A DNA stretch of 64,000 nt from Ochrobactrum teleogrylli (GCF_006376685.1 NZ_VEWL01000003.1:248001-312000); one strand, 5' to 3'. Numbered from the stretch's first letter, positions 21,273 through 32,879 are shown. Numbers and translations: made by a program. The notes: generated by a model from the sequence alone, not told the origin.

Positions 21273-21436
21273 TGAACCGGCGCCTTTGACGAGCGGCGGC
21301 GCACGCCCTGCGCTTCAAGCCGCTTCTGCTCATTCTTCTGGATACGCTGATCGATATATATCCAGCCGACAGTCAGGATAAGCGCCACAATGGTGATGCC
21401 ATAAGCGGCCATGACGAAGCCGAGATGATTGCTCAT
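21269..21436 (-). CDS. ccmD: Haem exporter protein CcmD
   Basis: A 55-residue protein read directly from the minus strand: MSNHLGFVMAAYGI, one membrane helix (about residues 8-28), then a basic cytoplasmic tail with RIQKNEQKRLEAQ. Small size, single helix, basic tail and position between ccmC and ccmG identify CcmD, which helps release haem-loaded CcmE from CcmABC. It overlaps both neighbours by 4 bp (ATGA overlaps). Confidence 0.93.
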   Translation of the reverse strand: MSNHLGFVMAAYGITIVALILTVGWIYIDQRIQKNEQKRLEAQGVRRRSSKAPVQ

Positions 21437-22224
21437 TCCGCGCCCTCCTCCTGCATTTGTTTGCCGCGTTTGCGATCAGCGTTGCGGGCGGCCAGTTTCT
21501 TCATCGAAGCCACGCGGCGACGCCATATTTCGTTGCGCATCGCCATCATATGCAGCGCAAGGAACAGCAGCGTGAAGCCAATCGCCATCACGAATAACGG
21601 GCGCAACATGGAGCCATCGATGGTCGGCCCGCCTATGCGGAAAACAGAAGCTGGCTGGTGCAGCGTGTTCCACCAGTCGACCGAGAATTTGATGATCGGG
21701 ATGTTGATGAAGCCCACCAGCGTCAGCACCGCCACCGGCTTGGCACTCTTGGCCGGATCGGCGAAGGCGCGCGATAGCGCGATGATGCCGAGATACATCA
21801 GGAACAGCACGAAAACCGAGGTCAGGCGTGCATCCCACACCCACCACGTGCCCCACATGGGCTTACCCCAGAGCGAACCCGTGGCAAGCGCCAAAGCCGT
21901 GAACACCGCGCCCAGTGGCGCTGCGGCCCGGATCGAGACATCAGCCAGCGGATGCCGCCAGACCAGCGTGCCGAGAGCCGACACTGCCATGATCGAGTAA
22001 CACATCATGGAAAGCCATGCGAAAGGCACATGGATATACATGATGCGGACTGTGAGGCCTTGCTGGTAATCGTCCGGCGACAGGAAAACCATACCGAGAC
22101 CGGCGGCAAGGAACAGAACGGCAAGCCCCGCCAGCCACGGCAAAACCTTGCCCGCAAAAGCGAGGAAGCGTGTGGGATTGGCCATATCGAGCCAGCTTGC
22201 GGTTTTCACGGCGTCTTTCGTCAT
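21433..22224 (-). CDS. ccmC: Haem exporter permease CcmC
   Basis: A 263-residue, six-helix membrane protein that loads haem onto CcmE in cytochrome c maturation. The tryptophan-rich haem-handling motif is visible as WGTWWVWDARLTS near residue 127, and His residues flank it (YIHVPFAW before, LHQPAS after). It is coupled to ccmD by a 4-bp overlap. A 157-bp gap with a palindromic repeat separates it from ccmB, so the ccm genes are two blocks rather than one tight operon. Confidence 0.95.
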   Translation of the reverse strand: MTKDAVKTASWLDMANPTRFLAFAGKVLPWLAGLAVLFLAAGLGMVFLSPDDYQQGLTVRIMYIHVPFAWLSMMCYSIMAVSALGTLVWRHPLADVSIRAAAPLGAVFTALALATGSLWGKPMWGTWWVWDARLTSVFVLFLMYLGIIALSRAFADPAKSAKPVAVLTLVGFINIPIIKFSVDWWNTLHQPASVFRIGGPTIDGSMLRPLFVMAIGFTLLFLALHMMAMRNEIWRRRVASMKKLAARNADRKRGKQMQEEGAE

Positions 22225-22288
22225 GACCTATACTTAACCTCCCCCCTTATGCCGTTCAATTGACCGCGCTCAACTGCGTCAATCGGTC

Positions 22289-22383
22289 GAGCATGATCCG
22301 ATTCCGATCGTAGCGGGATCAGAAAACAGTCCAGTGGACTGTTTTCCCCGCGAAGGCGGTTCCCACTTTTCGGGATCATGCTC
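22289..22383. repeat. Palindromic repeat between ccmB and ccmC
   Basis: Terminal inverted repeats GAGCATGATCC and the matching GGATCATGCTC bound about 95 bp, with an inner hairpin AAAACAGTCC/GGACTGTTTT and the block GGTTCCCACTTTTCGGGAT. That last block also occurs in the repeats at 51525-51690 and, inverted and slightly changed, at 62722-62818. The element overlaps the last bases of ccmB, including part of its stop codon. Confidence 0.8.
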
Positions 22384-23050
22384 AATCCGCCGAATTCTTC
22401 AGCGCCGCGCTCGCGGCCAGCGGCCCCAGCACAGCGAAAAACAGCGTCAGTGCGGCAAGCACCAGAAATGGAGCCAGAAAGGGGGCGTTGTCTACCGTCG
22501 CTCCGTAAGAAGCAGATACACCAAAAATGAGAACCGGAATGGTGAGCGGCAGCACGATGACCGAAACAAGCAGTCCGCCGCGCGGCAGAGCCACCGCCAG
22601 CGCCGCACCCACCGCACCGACAAAGGCGATGGCGGGTGTGCCGACCAGAAGCGTCAGGGTTGTGGCACCGATTGCCGCCGCATCCATATTCATGAATAGG
22701 CCGAGCATTGGCGAGGCGATTACCAGCGGCAAGACACTCGCCGTCCAATGGGCGACGCATTTGACCAGAACCGTGAGCGCCAGCATGTGACGGTCGGAGC
22801 CGATCAGCAGCAGATCGAGCGAGCCATCGTCACGGTCGGCCTGAAAGAGCCGGTCGAGGCCGAGCAGCGTCGCCAGCAAGGCGCCGATCCACAGCATGGC
22901 CGGACCGATCCGCGCCAGTAGATTGAGGTCCGGGCCGACGCCGAATGGCATCACCGAAATAACAGCGAGAAAGAACAATATGCCGACCAGCGCACCGCCG
23001 CCCGCGCGAAAGCTCAGGCGCATGTCGCGAAGGAACAGCGCCAGCATCAA
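22382..23050 (-). CDS. ccmB: Haem exporter permease CcmB
   Basis: A 222-residue integral membrane protein with about six helices, the CcmAB-type permease of cytochrome c maturation. The start overlaps ccmA by 4 bp, so the pair is translationally coupled. LMLIGSDRHMLALTVLVK-like segments and the glycine-rich fourth helix fit the family. Its stop lies inside a palindromic repeat element. Confidence 0.94.
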   Translation of the reverse strand: MMLALFLRDMRLSFRAGGGALVGILFFLAVISVMPFGVGPDLNLLARIGPAMLWIGALLATLLGLDRLFQADRDDGSLDLLLIGSDRHMLALTVLVKCVAHWTASVLPLVIASPMLGLFMNMDAAAIGATTLTLLVGTPAIAFVGAVGAALAVALPRGGLLVSVIVLPLTIPVLIFGVSASYGATVDNAPFLAPFLVLAALTLFFAVLGPLAASAALKNSAD

Positions 23051-23664
23051 AACGCCTCATGCGAGAATCTGGCCATATCGAGCGTGTTCGCACCTTCCAG
23101 CCCCAGCGGAATATGCGTGGCGGCAATGATCATGCCGCCCTGTTGCAGATGGTCGCGCATCAGCACGGCAAAACGGGTTTCCGACGCCTTGTCGAGACCG
23201 GCGGTCGGCTCATCGACAATCCATAGCGGGCGATGGCTGACCAGAAGCTTGGCTATGGAGACGCGGCGCTTTTGCCCGGTGGAGAGATAGCCGAAAGGCA
23301 GATGTTCGACGCCGGGCAGGTTGACAGCTTCCAGCGCGTCATCAATGTCGAGCGCTCCCGCGCCGTTAAAACGCTGCCAGAACAAAAGATTTTCGCGCAC
23401 GCTCAAGGCCGGTTTCATCGCATTTTGATGGCCGAGATAATGACAGGCCGCCTGCACGGGCAGCGATGCGCCGTCCTCGATCAGTGCGATCCGGCCTTCT
23501 TCCGGCGCGAGCAGACCGCAGATGATTCGCAGCAAGGTGGATTTGCCGGACCCGTTCGGGCCGGTCACAACCAGCGCCTCCCCGCCATCGAGCGTGAAAG
23601 AAAGGTTGGAGAAGATCGTCTCGCCACCCCGTTCGCCACCCAGATTTTCGGCCTCAAGCCGCAT
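23047..23664 (-). CDS. ccmA: Haem exporter ATP-binding protein CcmA
   Basis: The ATPase that drives release of holo-CcmE in cytochrome c biogenesis. It shows Walker A GPNGSGKSTLLRIICGL near residue 36, a signature loop YLSTGQKRRVSIAKLL near 125, and Walker B LWIVDEPTAGLD. It has 205 residues, the usual short CcmA. It is divergent from acnA across a 313-bp spacer that must hold both promoters. Confidence 0.95.
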   Translation of the reverse strand: MRLEAENLGGERGGETIFSNLSFTLDGGEALVVTGPNGSGKSTLLRIICGLLAPEEGRIALIEDGASLPVQAACHYLGHQNAMKPALSVRENLLFWQRFNGAGALDIDDALEAVNLPGVEHLPFGYLSTGQKRRVSIAKLLVSHRPLWIVDEPTAGLDKASETRFAVLMRDHLQQGGMIIAATHIPLGLEGANTLDMARFSHEAF

Positions 23665-23920
23665 TTTCTCTCCTCAAAAACCAACCGTCTCCCAGAGTCT
23701 CGGGAACGAACGGAAGGATCGCAACATTTCGCCGCAAGGCAGCGAATTCACGAAATTCAGTCTGGAATCGTTTTAGAAAACTCTCTATATGAGGGCTACC
23801 ACGCCAGCGGTCGGCGTGGAAACCATTTTTGGCCGATCTCAAACACCTGGCGCCCGTGAGGACCCAGGCTTCGGGACGGACAGCGGAAATGACTGCACCC
23901 GCACCTTGGCGCGTCCTTGA
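23665..23920. other. Divergent promoter region ccmA / acnA
   Basis: This is a non-coding spacer between two divergent genes. I see no ORF with a ribosome-binding site and no clear operator. The acnA-proximal end carries the hairpins listed separately. Confidence 0.45.
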
Positions 23921-23976
23921 AACGCTAGCCTAGGCGTTCGTCCTGGTTTTCCGGCCAGTAGCATAAGGACGAACGC
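23921..23976 (+). promoter_or_regulatory. Candidate RNA hairpin masking the acnA ribosome-binding site
   Basis: A perfect 10-bp inverted repeat (GCGTTCGTCC at 23934-23943 and GGACGAACGC at 23967-23976) ends one base before the acnA GTG. Its 3' arm contains most of the probable Shine-Dalgarno AAGGA (23965-23969). An alternative stem AACGC (23921-23925) with GCGTT (23934-23938) uses the same left arm, so the two folds exclude each other. The pairing is seen in the sequence; regulation is inference. Confidence 0.5.
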
Positions 23977-23977
23977 A

Positions 23978-26665
<2,688 letters not shown>

Positions 26666-26681
26666 TCAGCGCCCGACTGAA

Positions 26682-26722
26682 ACAAAAAGGCCGCCGGAGC
26701 AATCCGGCGGCCTTTTTGTTTC
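26682..26722 (+). terminator. Rho-independent terminator after acnA
   Basis: A symmetric stem AAGGCCGCCGG/CCGGCGGCCTT is followed by TTTTG, 17 bp past the acnA stop. Confidence 0.9.
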
Positions 26723-26802
26723 TGACGCAAATAGAGCACACTCGCCGCCGAATCTCACCGCAACGTGAATTCCCATTGATCGGCGTAATTCCTACATAAT
26801 AG

Positions 26803-27654
26803 ATGTCACCGTCAATTAATGCAGGATCATACAAAGTGACCGTTCAGCCCTCATTCTATGGAACAGCCACATGGCTGACCGGCGATTCCCTGCCGGGCTG
26901 GCGCAATGTCTGCGCCGTTCTGGGGCTGGCTTTCACCGGTTGCGTTTCCATGCAGGGTTCTGCATCGGCTGAAGCAGCGCCCAAGAAAACCGCGGTGGTA
27001 GAGCTTTTCACCAGTCAGGGCTGCAAGTCCTGCCCGAAGGCGGACGATAATTTTGCCAAGTTCGCCGATGACCCCAGCGTGCTGGCGCTGTCGTTCCACG
27101 TCAATTACTGGGATTATATGGGGTGGCGCGACACGCTTGCCACTCAGGATAATACCGACCGCCAAAATGCTTACCGTAACTCCTTCAACGCGCGCATGAT
27201 CTATACGCCGCAGGCCATCATCAATGGTCAGGCAGAGGTCAATGGGCGCGATGCGGGCGCCATCAAGGCGCAGGTCGCCGCCGACAAGCTGACAGTGCCG
27301 GTTGCGATCAACCGGCTCGACGATGGTCGTCTGTCCATCGAGATCGGGGCTGGCGAAAAGCCAAAGTCGCCGGTGCATGTCGTTCTGTTCTATTTCCGCG
27401 ATGCGGTCACCATCCCAATCACTGAAGGCGAGAATGCCGGTCAGGATATCACCTACCGAAACACGGTGAGTGAGATCAACACGATCGGCATGTGGGATGG
27501 CAAGCCGCTGAAAATCGAGCTCCCTGCTTCCGAATTGAAGCGTAAGGATGTTTCCGGTTGCGCGGTCATTCTTCAGGAAACCCGGGACGACAACTCGCTC
27601 GGGCGCATTCATGGCGCAGCCATGTTCAAGCAGAAAGCGCCGGTCGGGTTCTGA
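26803..27654 (+). CDS. DUF1223 thioredoxin-like secreted protein
   Basis: The open frame encodes up to 283 residues. An N-terminal hydrophobic stretch (NVCAVLGLAFTGC...SASA) looks like a signal peptide. The mature part begins near KKTAVVELFTSQGCKSCPKAD, a CxxC thioredoxin-like motif, followed by LSFHVNYWDYMGW and ARMIYTPQAIINGQ, which are hallmarks of DUF1223. A periplasmic redox role is plausible but unproven. The true start is uncertain: ATG 26803 lacks a strong ribosome-binding site, and a GTG at 26836 is possible. A cysteine at the end of the hydrophobic stretch could be a weak lipobox. Confidence 0.8.
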   Translation: MSPSINAGSYKVTVQPSFYGTATWLTGDSLPGWRNVCAVLGLAFTGCVSMQGSASAEAAPKKTAVVELFTSQGCKSCPKADDNFAKFADDPSVLALSFHVNYWDYMGWRDTLATQDNTDRQNAYRNSFNARMIYTPQAIINGQAEVNGRDAGAIKAQVAADKLTVPVAINRLDDGRLSIEIGAGEKPKSPVHVVLFYFRDAVTIPITEGENAGQDITYRNTVSEINTIGMWDGKPLKIELPASELKRKDVSGCAVILQETRDDNSLGRIHGAAMFKQKAPVGF

Positions 27655-28117
27655 TCGCAGGCATTCGTCCGCAAGCCATTATCTATTCGGCATCGGGCCG
27701 GATGGGGTGAGGTTAGCTGTCATATTGCGGGAATATCTGGTGTTGCGGCTCGGTCGGACGAAAAAGTTGGTTCGGCTCGGGCAGTCCTTTGGGCGGGGGG
27801 CTTGGGGTCGGACATACCCGAACCGAACCGTCTCAGGCAACACGTAGATGCTGAAGCCATAATCAGGCTGGAATGCGAAGCTGACAAGGCGAAAATGTGT
27901 TCAACGATCACCATTGCCGACAGACTTTCGTTTTTCGTGAACAGCTAATGCACAGCGGCCCGCGTGCAAAATCCAGCGTTTTATGAGGGAAATCCCGGTC
28001 ATTTGAACGGTGCCGCGCCTTCCCGCACTTGAATTTGTTTCACAAAAGCATCACCCTTCTGTCATGCGTTTCAAACGCACCTGCCGCTTCGCCACCCACA
28101 GGGCTGAAAGGAAGGAC
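27655..28117. other. Unassigned 463-bp intergenic region
   Basis: There is no ORF with a credible start and no hairpin with a T-tract. The segment 27740-27850 is unusually G-rich on the plus strand (including GGGCGGGGGGCTTGGGG). It must contain the promoter of the DUF2794 gene. I could not identify it further. Confidence 0.4.
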
Positions 28118-28510
28118 ATGGATATTTCAAGCGCAGAGGATTCATCATCCTCGTCCAACGCGTCCGCGTCGCCAAAGGTCGTCTCTCTCGACCGCGCAAG
28201 GCCGGTTCCCACCGCCATCAGTTTCGACCGGCATGAACTTGGCAAGATTCTCAACATCTATGGCCGCATGGTCGCCGCCGGTGCCTGGCGCGACTACGCT
28301 ATCGACCATCTGAGCGACCGGGCGGTCTTTTCCATCTTCCGACGCGCCAGCGAGGTTCCGCTGTTCAGGATCGAGAAAAATCCCAAGCTCGCGCAAAAGC
28401 AGGGCGCTTACGCGGTCATCGCCGCAAGCGGGCTGATCATGAAGCGCGGCCATGAACTGGACCGTGTGCTGCGCGTTTTCGACAAGAGCCTAAAACTCGT
28501 CGAGGCCTGA
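28118..28510 (+). CDS. DUF2794 protein
   Basis: A 130-residue cytoplasmic protein. After a Ser-rich N-terminus (about residues 4-20), the domain has ISFDRHELGKILNIYGRMV, AAGAWRDYAIDHL and PLFRIEKNPKLAQKQGAYAVI, which I recognise as the alphaproteobacterial DUF2794 family; function unknown. The frame is open from 28010, but GAAAGGAAGG directly precedes the ATG at 28118, so I used it. Confidence 0.82.
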   Translation: MDISSAEDSSSSSNASASPKVVSLDRARPVPTAISFDRHELGKILNIYGRMVAAGAWRDYAIDHLSDRAVFSIFRRASEVPLFRIEKNPKLAQKQGAYAVIAASGLIMKRGHELDRVLRVFDKSLKLVEA

Positions 28511-28519
28511 TTAGCCTTC

Positions 28520-28640
28520 GGTTCCTCGATCCTTCGATCCTTCGAGACGCCGTTTTCAACGGCTCCTCAGGATGAGGGGAGCGTAGTCTGCAACGCCCTC
28601 CCCTGAGCTTGTCGAAGGGTGAGCTTGTCGAAGGGTGCAC
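28520..28640. repeat. Intergenic palindromic repeat (CTGAGCTTGTCGAAGG family), copy 2
   Basis: This shares TTCGATCCTTCGA, TTTTCAACGGCTCCTCAGGATGAGG and CCTGAGCTTGTCGAAGG with the element at 20472-20612. Here GAGCTTGTCGAAGGGT occurs twice in tandem. It lies in the convergent gap between the DUF2794 gene and the acetyltransferase. Confidence 0.7.
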
Positions 28641-28656
28641 TGACCCGCCATTTGAT

Positions 28657-29196
28657 TCATGAAAGCGGCGGTGCTCCCGGCTCCAGCGTGCGCCCGCCAT
28701 TGAGCGGCAACTGCATCAGCACCGTATCCAGCCAGCGCCCATGCTTGAAGCCGGAGCCCTCAATTCGTCCGCAATGCACGAAACCCATGCTTTCATGCAG
28801 CCGCACCGAGCCGATATTGTTCTCGCCATCACCGATGACAGCCAAAAGCTGCCGGAAGCCGAGCTGGGCGGCCCGTTCGATCAGTTCGCGCAGGAGAAGC
28901 TTGCCCACGCCCTTCTTCTTGGCCTCGGGCGCGATATAGATCGAATCCTCTGCAAGCCAGCGATAGGCCGGTCTGGTGCGGAAATAGCTGGCATAGGCAT
29001 AGCCCAGAACCACACCATCCTCTTCCGCGATCAGAATAGGGAAACCCTGCGCGACGAAGCCCTCAAAGCGCTGGCGCAGGTCTTCGCGCGACGGCGGCTC
29101 GACCTCGTAGGAACCGGAGCCGTTCAACACGGCTTCGGTATAGATTGCAGTGATGGCATCGATGTCGGTGGGGTGGAAATCGCGGACGATGGGCAT
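28657..29196 (-). CDS. GNAT N-acetyltransferase, PAT/MnaT-like
   Basis: A 179-residue acetyl-CoA-dependent transferase. It begins VRDFHPTDIDAITAIY, has IYIAPEAKKKGVGKLLLRELI with the pyrophosphate-binding loop (KKKGVGK near residue 95), and ends with NIGSVRLHESMGFVHCGRIEGSGFKHGRWLD, typical of phosphinothricin/methionine-sulfone acetyltransferase relatives. The natural substrate cannot be fixed from sequence. It reads as a single gene. Confidence 0.85.
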   Translation of the reverse strand: MPIVRDFHPTDIDAITAIYTEAVLNGSGSYEVEPPSREDLRQRFEGFVAQGFPILIAEEDGVVLGYAYASYFRTRPAYRWLAEDSIYIAPEAKKKGVGKLLLRELIERAAQLGFRQLLAVIGDGENNIGSVRLHESMGFVHCGRIEGSGFKHGRWLDTVLMQLPLNGGRTLEPGAPPLS

Positions 29197-29262
29197 GAGG
29201 CAGAACCGGAGAAATGATTTTACACATTTCCAGAATGCATCAGGAAGCGACCGTACAAAAGC

Positions 29263-29294
29263 AAAAAGGGCAGCGTTTCCGCTGCCCTTTTCAT
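29263..29294 (-). terminator. Rho-independent terminator of the BI-1-like gene
   Basis: The stem AAGGGCAGCG/CGCTGCCCTT is followed on the minus strand by TTTTTGC, about 20 bp past the stop at 29314. Confidence 0.85.
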
Positions 29295-29313
29295 TCAGAA
29301 CCTGATCCAGCGA

Positions 29314-30096
29314 CTATTCACGGTTGCCCATGAACTGCAGCAGGAAGGTGAACATATTGATGAAGTCGAGATAGAGACGCAGCGCGCCCATCACGATCTT
29401 GCGGCCCTGCGTATCCGATGCGTCGCCTTCGTAATACATTTCCTTGATCGACTGGGTGTCGTAGGCGGTGAGGCCTGCGAAGATCAGAACGCCGATCACC
29501 GAGATTGCGAATTGCAGCGCGGTGGAGCCAAGGAAGATGTTGACGACCGAAGCCAGGATCAGGCCGAACAGGCCCATGATCAGGAACGAGCCCATAGCGG
29601 ACAGGTCACGCTTGGTCGTGTAACCGTAGAGCGACAGCGCACCAAAGGACGCAGCCGTCACGAAGAAGGTGCGAACGACGCTCTGGCCGGTGAAGACCAG
29701 GAAGATCGACGACAGCGACAGGCCGACGAGAGCTGCATAGCCCCAGAAGACGGCGTTAGCGGTCGAGACCGAAAGACGTTCGATGCGGAAGCTCAGGAAG
29801 AACACTGCCGCCAGCGGCGCAAGCATCACCACCCAGCGCAGCGGCGAAGTGTAGAGCGCGACGCCAAGGCCCGTGAGCATCTTGCCATTGGCAAGCTGCG
29901 CGACGGCTGCGGACGGGTCCGTCGTCGTTGCGAGTGCCGCAACGGCGAATGCGGCAAGGCCGGTAACGGCCAGGCCGATAGCCATCATGTTGTAGACGCC
30001 CAGCATATAGCTGCGCAAACCCTGATCGATGCCTGCATCGGCGCGAGCGCCGCCTACCGGCCTCTGCTGCGCCTGAATATTGCGAAAGTCAGCCAT
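29314..30096 (-). CDS. Bax inhibitor-1 / YccA-family membrane protein
   Basis: A 260-residue inner-membrane protein with about seven hydrophobic helices after a hydrophilic N-terminus (QAQQRPVGGARADAGIDQGLRSYMLGVYN). The segments AYDTQSIKEMYYEG and GALRLYLDFINMFTFLLQFMGNR at the C-terminus are family signatures, with conserved Asp residues of the BI-1 pH-sensing/calcium-leak site. In bacteria the family is linked to membrane-protein quality control. It is a single gene with its own terminator. Confidence 0.9.
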   Translation of the reverse strand: MADFRNIQAQQRPVGGARADAGIDQGLRSYMLGVYNMMAIGLAVTGLAAFAVAALATTTDPSAAVAQLANGKMLTGLGVALYTSPLRWVVMLAPLAAVFFLSFRIERLSVSTANAVFWGYAALVGLSLSSIFLVFTGQSVVRTFFVTAASFGALSLYGYTTKRDLSAMGSFLIMGLFGLILASVVNIFLGSTALQFAISVIGVLIFAGLTAYDTQSIKEMYYEGDASDTQGRKIVMGALRLYLDFINMFTFLLQFMGNRE

Positions 30097-30329
30097 GACT
30101 TAAATCCTCTTGCCATGTCCCGTCCGGTGTCGGGGCGCTCATTCCGGCGAGCCGCCGCCAGGCGCCGCTGGCGGGACTCCAGCATGCCTGCCTGACATTA
30201 TGGGGATTATGGCCCTCACGTACAAGTACCGCCTGTAAAAAAACGCGAGGGCAGGTTTGAAAAATCGGGCTGCATTCTCCATAGGTTCCAATAGCTTACG
30301 CATTGCGCCCTCTCCGCATTACAAATAAC

Positions 30330-32879
30330 TCATATTGTTCTGAGAACCTGCGCAGGCTTCTGTCCCAGCACACGCCATGTCCCGGCCAGCCCGAAACCGA
30401 CGGTCAGCACCAGCGCAACCACCACGGTCATCAGCGCCACATCGGGCAGGAATTGCGCTTTAAGCTTCATGATCTCCACCACGACATACCAGCCCGCCGC
30501 ACTGCCAGCGGCAAGTGCGAAAAGCGCTGTTGCAAGGCCGAGCAGCATATATTCCATGATATAGGCTGCAATCAGCGTGCCGCGTGTGGCGCCCAATGTC
30601 TTCAGGACGACAGCGTCGTGCACCCGGGCGCGGTTGCCCGCAGCCAGCGCACCGCCCAACACCAGAACCGATGCGGCAAGCGCAATGGAAGCCCCCGCGC
30701 GAATGGCCGTCGCCAGCTGACCGATCAGATCATTGGCGACGTTAAGCGCGTCCGTCACGCTGACCGTCGTGACGGCGGGCCAGGTTTTGGTGACCTGCCG
30801 CAGTACATCGGGCGCGAGGTTTTTCTTGCCGTCCGGAATGGTCAGCGTCGCAAGCCATGTCGCCGGCGCACCGGCAAAAGTGTTGGGCGAGAACACCATG
30901 ACGAAATTCATCGCCAGTGTTTCCCATTGCACTTGCCGGAAACTCGCGATCTTTGCGGTGATGTTGCGGCCCAGCACATTGACCGTCACCGTGTCGCCAA
31001 GCTTCAGGCCCAGTTCCTTGCCTTCCCGTTCGGCGAAGGAGACAAGCGGCTCGCCGTTATAATCGGCAGGCCACCATTCGCCCTCACTCAGCGTCGAATT
31101 CTCCGGCACGTTGTCGGCAAAGGTTATGCCGCGATCGCCACGCAGCACCCAGGCGGCTTCTGGCGGGATGGTCATATCGCGCACATTGGTGCCATTGAAA
31201 GCCACAATACGCCCGCGCAGCATCGGACCAGAGGTGAGCTTGCCGTCCGGCACGATGCCGCTCACCAGCTTGGTGAAATCGCCAATGTCCCGGTTCTGGA
31301 TATCGACGAAAAAGAAATCCGGCGCTTGTGCCGGGATATTCTCAGTCACTTGACGGCGCAGATTGCCGTCGATCAGCGCAATCGCCACCATCAGCGTGAG
31401 GCCGAGGCCGAGCGAAAGCACCACCGAAGGGGTAAGCGCGCCAGGACGGTGAATATTGCCGACCGCAAGCCGTAGCGCCGTCGAGCGCACGCGCGGCGCG
31501 CGACGGGCAAGCCAGCGTATGCCATCGGCCACAAGTCGCAGCACGCCGAAAGCGGCAATGGCCGAGACGATGAAGATCGCCGCGATCCGCCGATCATAGG
31601 CGACATAGAGCGCCAATCCGGCCAGAGCCGCAATCAGCAGAACCGCAAGACCGAGATATAGCAGGGGCGGCAGGCCGCGCTGTTCAAAGCCCTGCTCGCG
31701 AAACAGCGCCGTCGCCGGAATATCGCGAGCGCGCCCAAGCGGAATGATCGCAAAGGCAAGCGTGGTGATGAGGCCGAAGACTGCCGCAAGCGCCAGCGCG
31801 CCGGGGAAGAAGTCGCCGCCACCGGCGACCGGCAGATAATTGGCGAGCGCCAGTGCGGCGGCAAAAGGGATGATTGCCGCCAGAATGAGCCCAAGCACGA
31901 TGCCGATCAGGCCGATCACCATGATCTGCACGAGATAGACCAGAACCGCAAAGCGCGCAGGCGCGCCGAGTGATTTGAAAGTCGCGATCACACCGCGCTT
32001 GCCGTCGAGATAGGCGCGCACGGCATTGGCGACCCCGACGCCACCGACGATCAACGCGGTCAGGCCGACCAGCGTCAGAAACTGGGAGAAGCGTTCGATA
32101 TTGGCGCTCAGCGCCGGTGCGGCATTGGCGCGGGAGCGGATATTCCACCCCGCATCCGGGAAATCGGCGGCGGCCTGCCGTCTGACTTCGGCAATTGCCG
32201 CATCCGGCGCGCCATTGGGAAGTGCGACCTTGTAGATATGATCGACAAGGCTGCCGGGTTGAATCAGACCAGACGCGCGCAGACCATCGAGCGAAACGAG
32301 AAAACGCGGTGCAAAATTGAAGCCGGACGACAAGAGGTCCGGTTCGCTTTCGATCACAGCGCGCAGTTCAAAGGTTTGCGCGCCGAGCAGTACCTTTGCG
32401 CCAAGCGAAAGTCCCATGCGGTTGAGAAAATCCTGACTGACGGCAGCACCGTAAACATCGCCTTTGATGGCCGTCATATCGGCCAGCGACTGCGCCGGTG
32501 CGGCCTTCAGCGTGCCATAAAGCGGATAGGCGGCATCGACCGCCTTCACCTCGACCAGCGACTGGTCGGAACCATCGGGCATACGGGCCATGGAGCGCAT
32601 TGTCGCGCTTTCGGCCATTCTGCCCTGTTTTTCGATGAAGGCGCGTTCTTCCGCTGTTGCTTCGCGCTGATTGAGTGCAAAGCTGACATCGCCGCCCAAA
32701 ATGCTCTGGCCTTCCGATGCAATGCCGGTGCTGACCGACCGCGCCACGGAATTGACGCCGCCAATGGCCGCCACGCCAAGCGCGATACAGGCCAGAAAAA
32801 TATAGAAACCGGCAAGCCCGCCGCGCATTTCGCGCAGCGCAAAACGGAGAGCGAGAGAAAAAGATTTCATTCGGCTCAT
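30330..32879 (-). CDS. FtsX-type ABC transporter permease (YbbP-like)
   Basis: An 849-residue permease. A first membrane helix (about 20-42) precedes a large periplasmic domain; then come a group of helices near 260-480 and a second FtsX-type unit near the C-terminus (VLVLGGALAAGNRARVHDAVVLKTLGATRG). This duplicated layout is that of YbbP-type exporters. It starts inside the end of the ATPase gene (4-bp overlap). The set of ATPase, permease and a divergent SGNH esterase mirrors the ybbA-ybbP-tesA neighbourhood of enterobacteria. The cargo is unknown. Confidence 0.88.
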   Translation of the reverse strand: MSRMKSFSLALRFALREMRGGLAGFYIFLACIALGVAAIGGVNSVARSVSTGIASEGQSILGGDVSFALNQREATAEERAFIEKQGRMAESATMRSMARMPDGSDQSLVEVKAVDAAYPLYGTLKAAPAQSLADMTAIKGDVYGAAVSQDFLNRMGLSLGAKVLLGAQTFELRAVIESEPDLLSSGFNFAPRFLVSLDGLRASGLIQPGSLVDHIYKVALPNGAPDAAIAEVRRQAAADFPDAGWNIRSRANAAPALSANIERFSQFLTLVGLTALIVGGVGVANAVRAYLDGKRGVIATFKSLGAPARFAVLVYLVQIMVIGLIGIVLGLILAAIIPFAAALALANYLPVAGGGDFFPGALALAAVFGLITTLAFAIIPLGRARDIPATALFREQGFEQRGLPPLLYLGLAVLLIAALAGLALYVAYDRRIAAIFIVSAIAAFGVLRLVADGIRWLARRAPRVRSTALRLAVGNIHRPGALTPSVVLSLGLGLTLMVAIALIDGNLRRQVTENIPAQAPDFFFVDIQNRDIGDFTKLVSGIVPDGKLTSGPMLRGRIVAFNGTNVRDMTIPPEAAWVLRGDRGITFADNVPENSTLSEGEWWPADYNGEPLVSFAEREGKELGLKLGDTVTVNVLGRNITAKIASFRQVQWETLAMNFVMVFSPNTFAGAPATWLATLTIPDGKKNLAPDVLRQVTKTWPAVTTVSVTDALNVANDLIGQLATAIRAGASIALAASVLVLGGALAAGNRARVHDAVVLKTLGATRGTLIAAYIMEYMLLGLATALFALAAGSAAGWYVVVEIMKLKAQFLPDVALMTVVVALVLTVGFGLAGTWRVLGQKPAQVLRTI

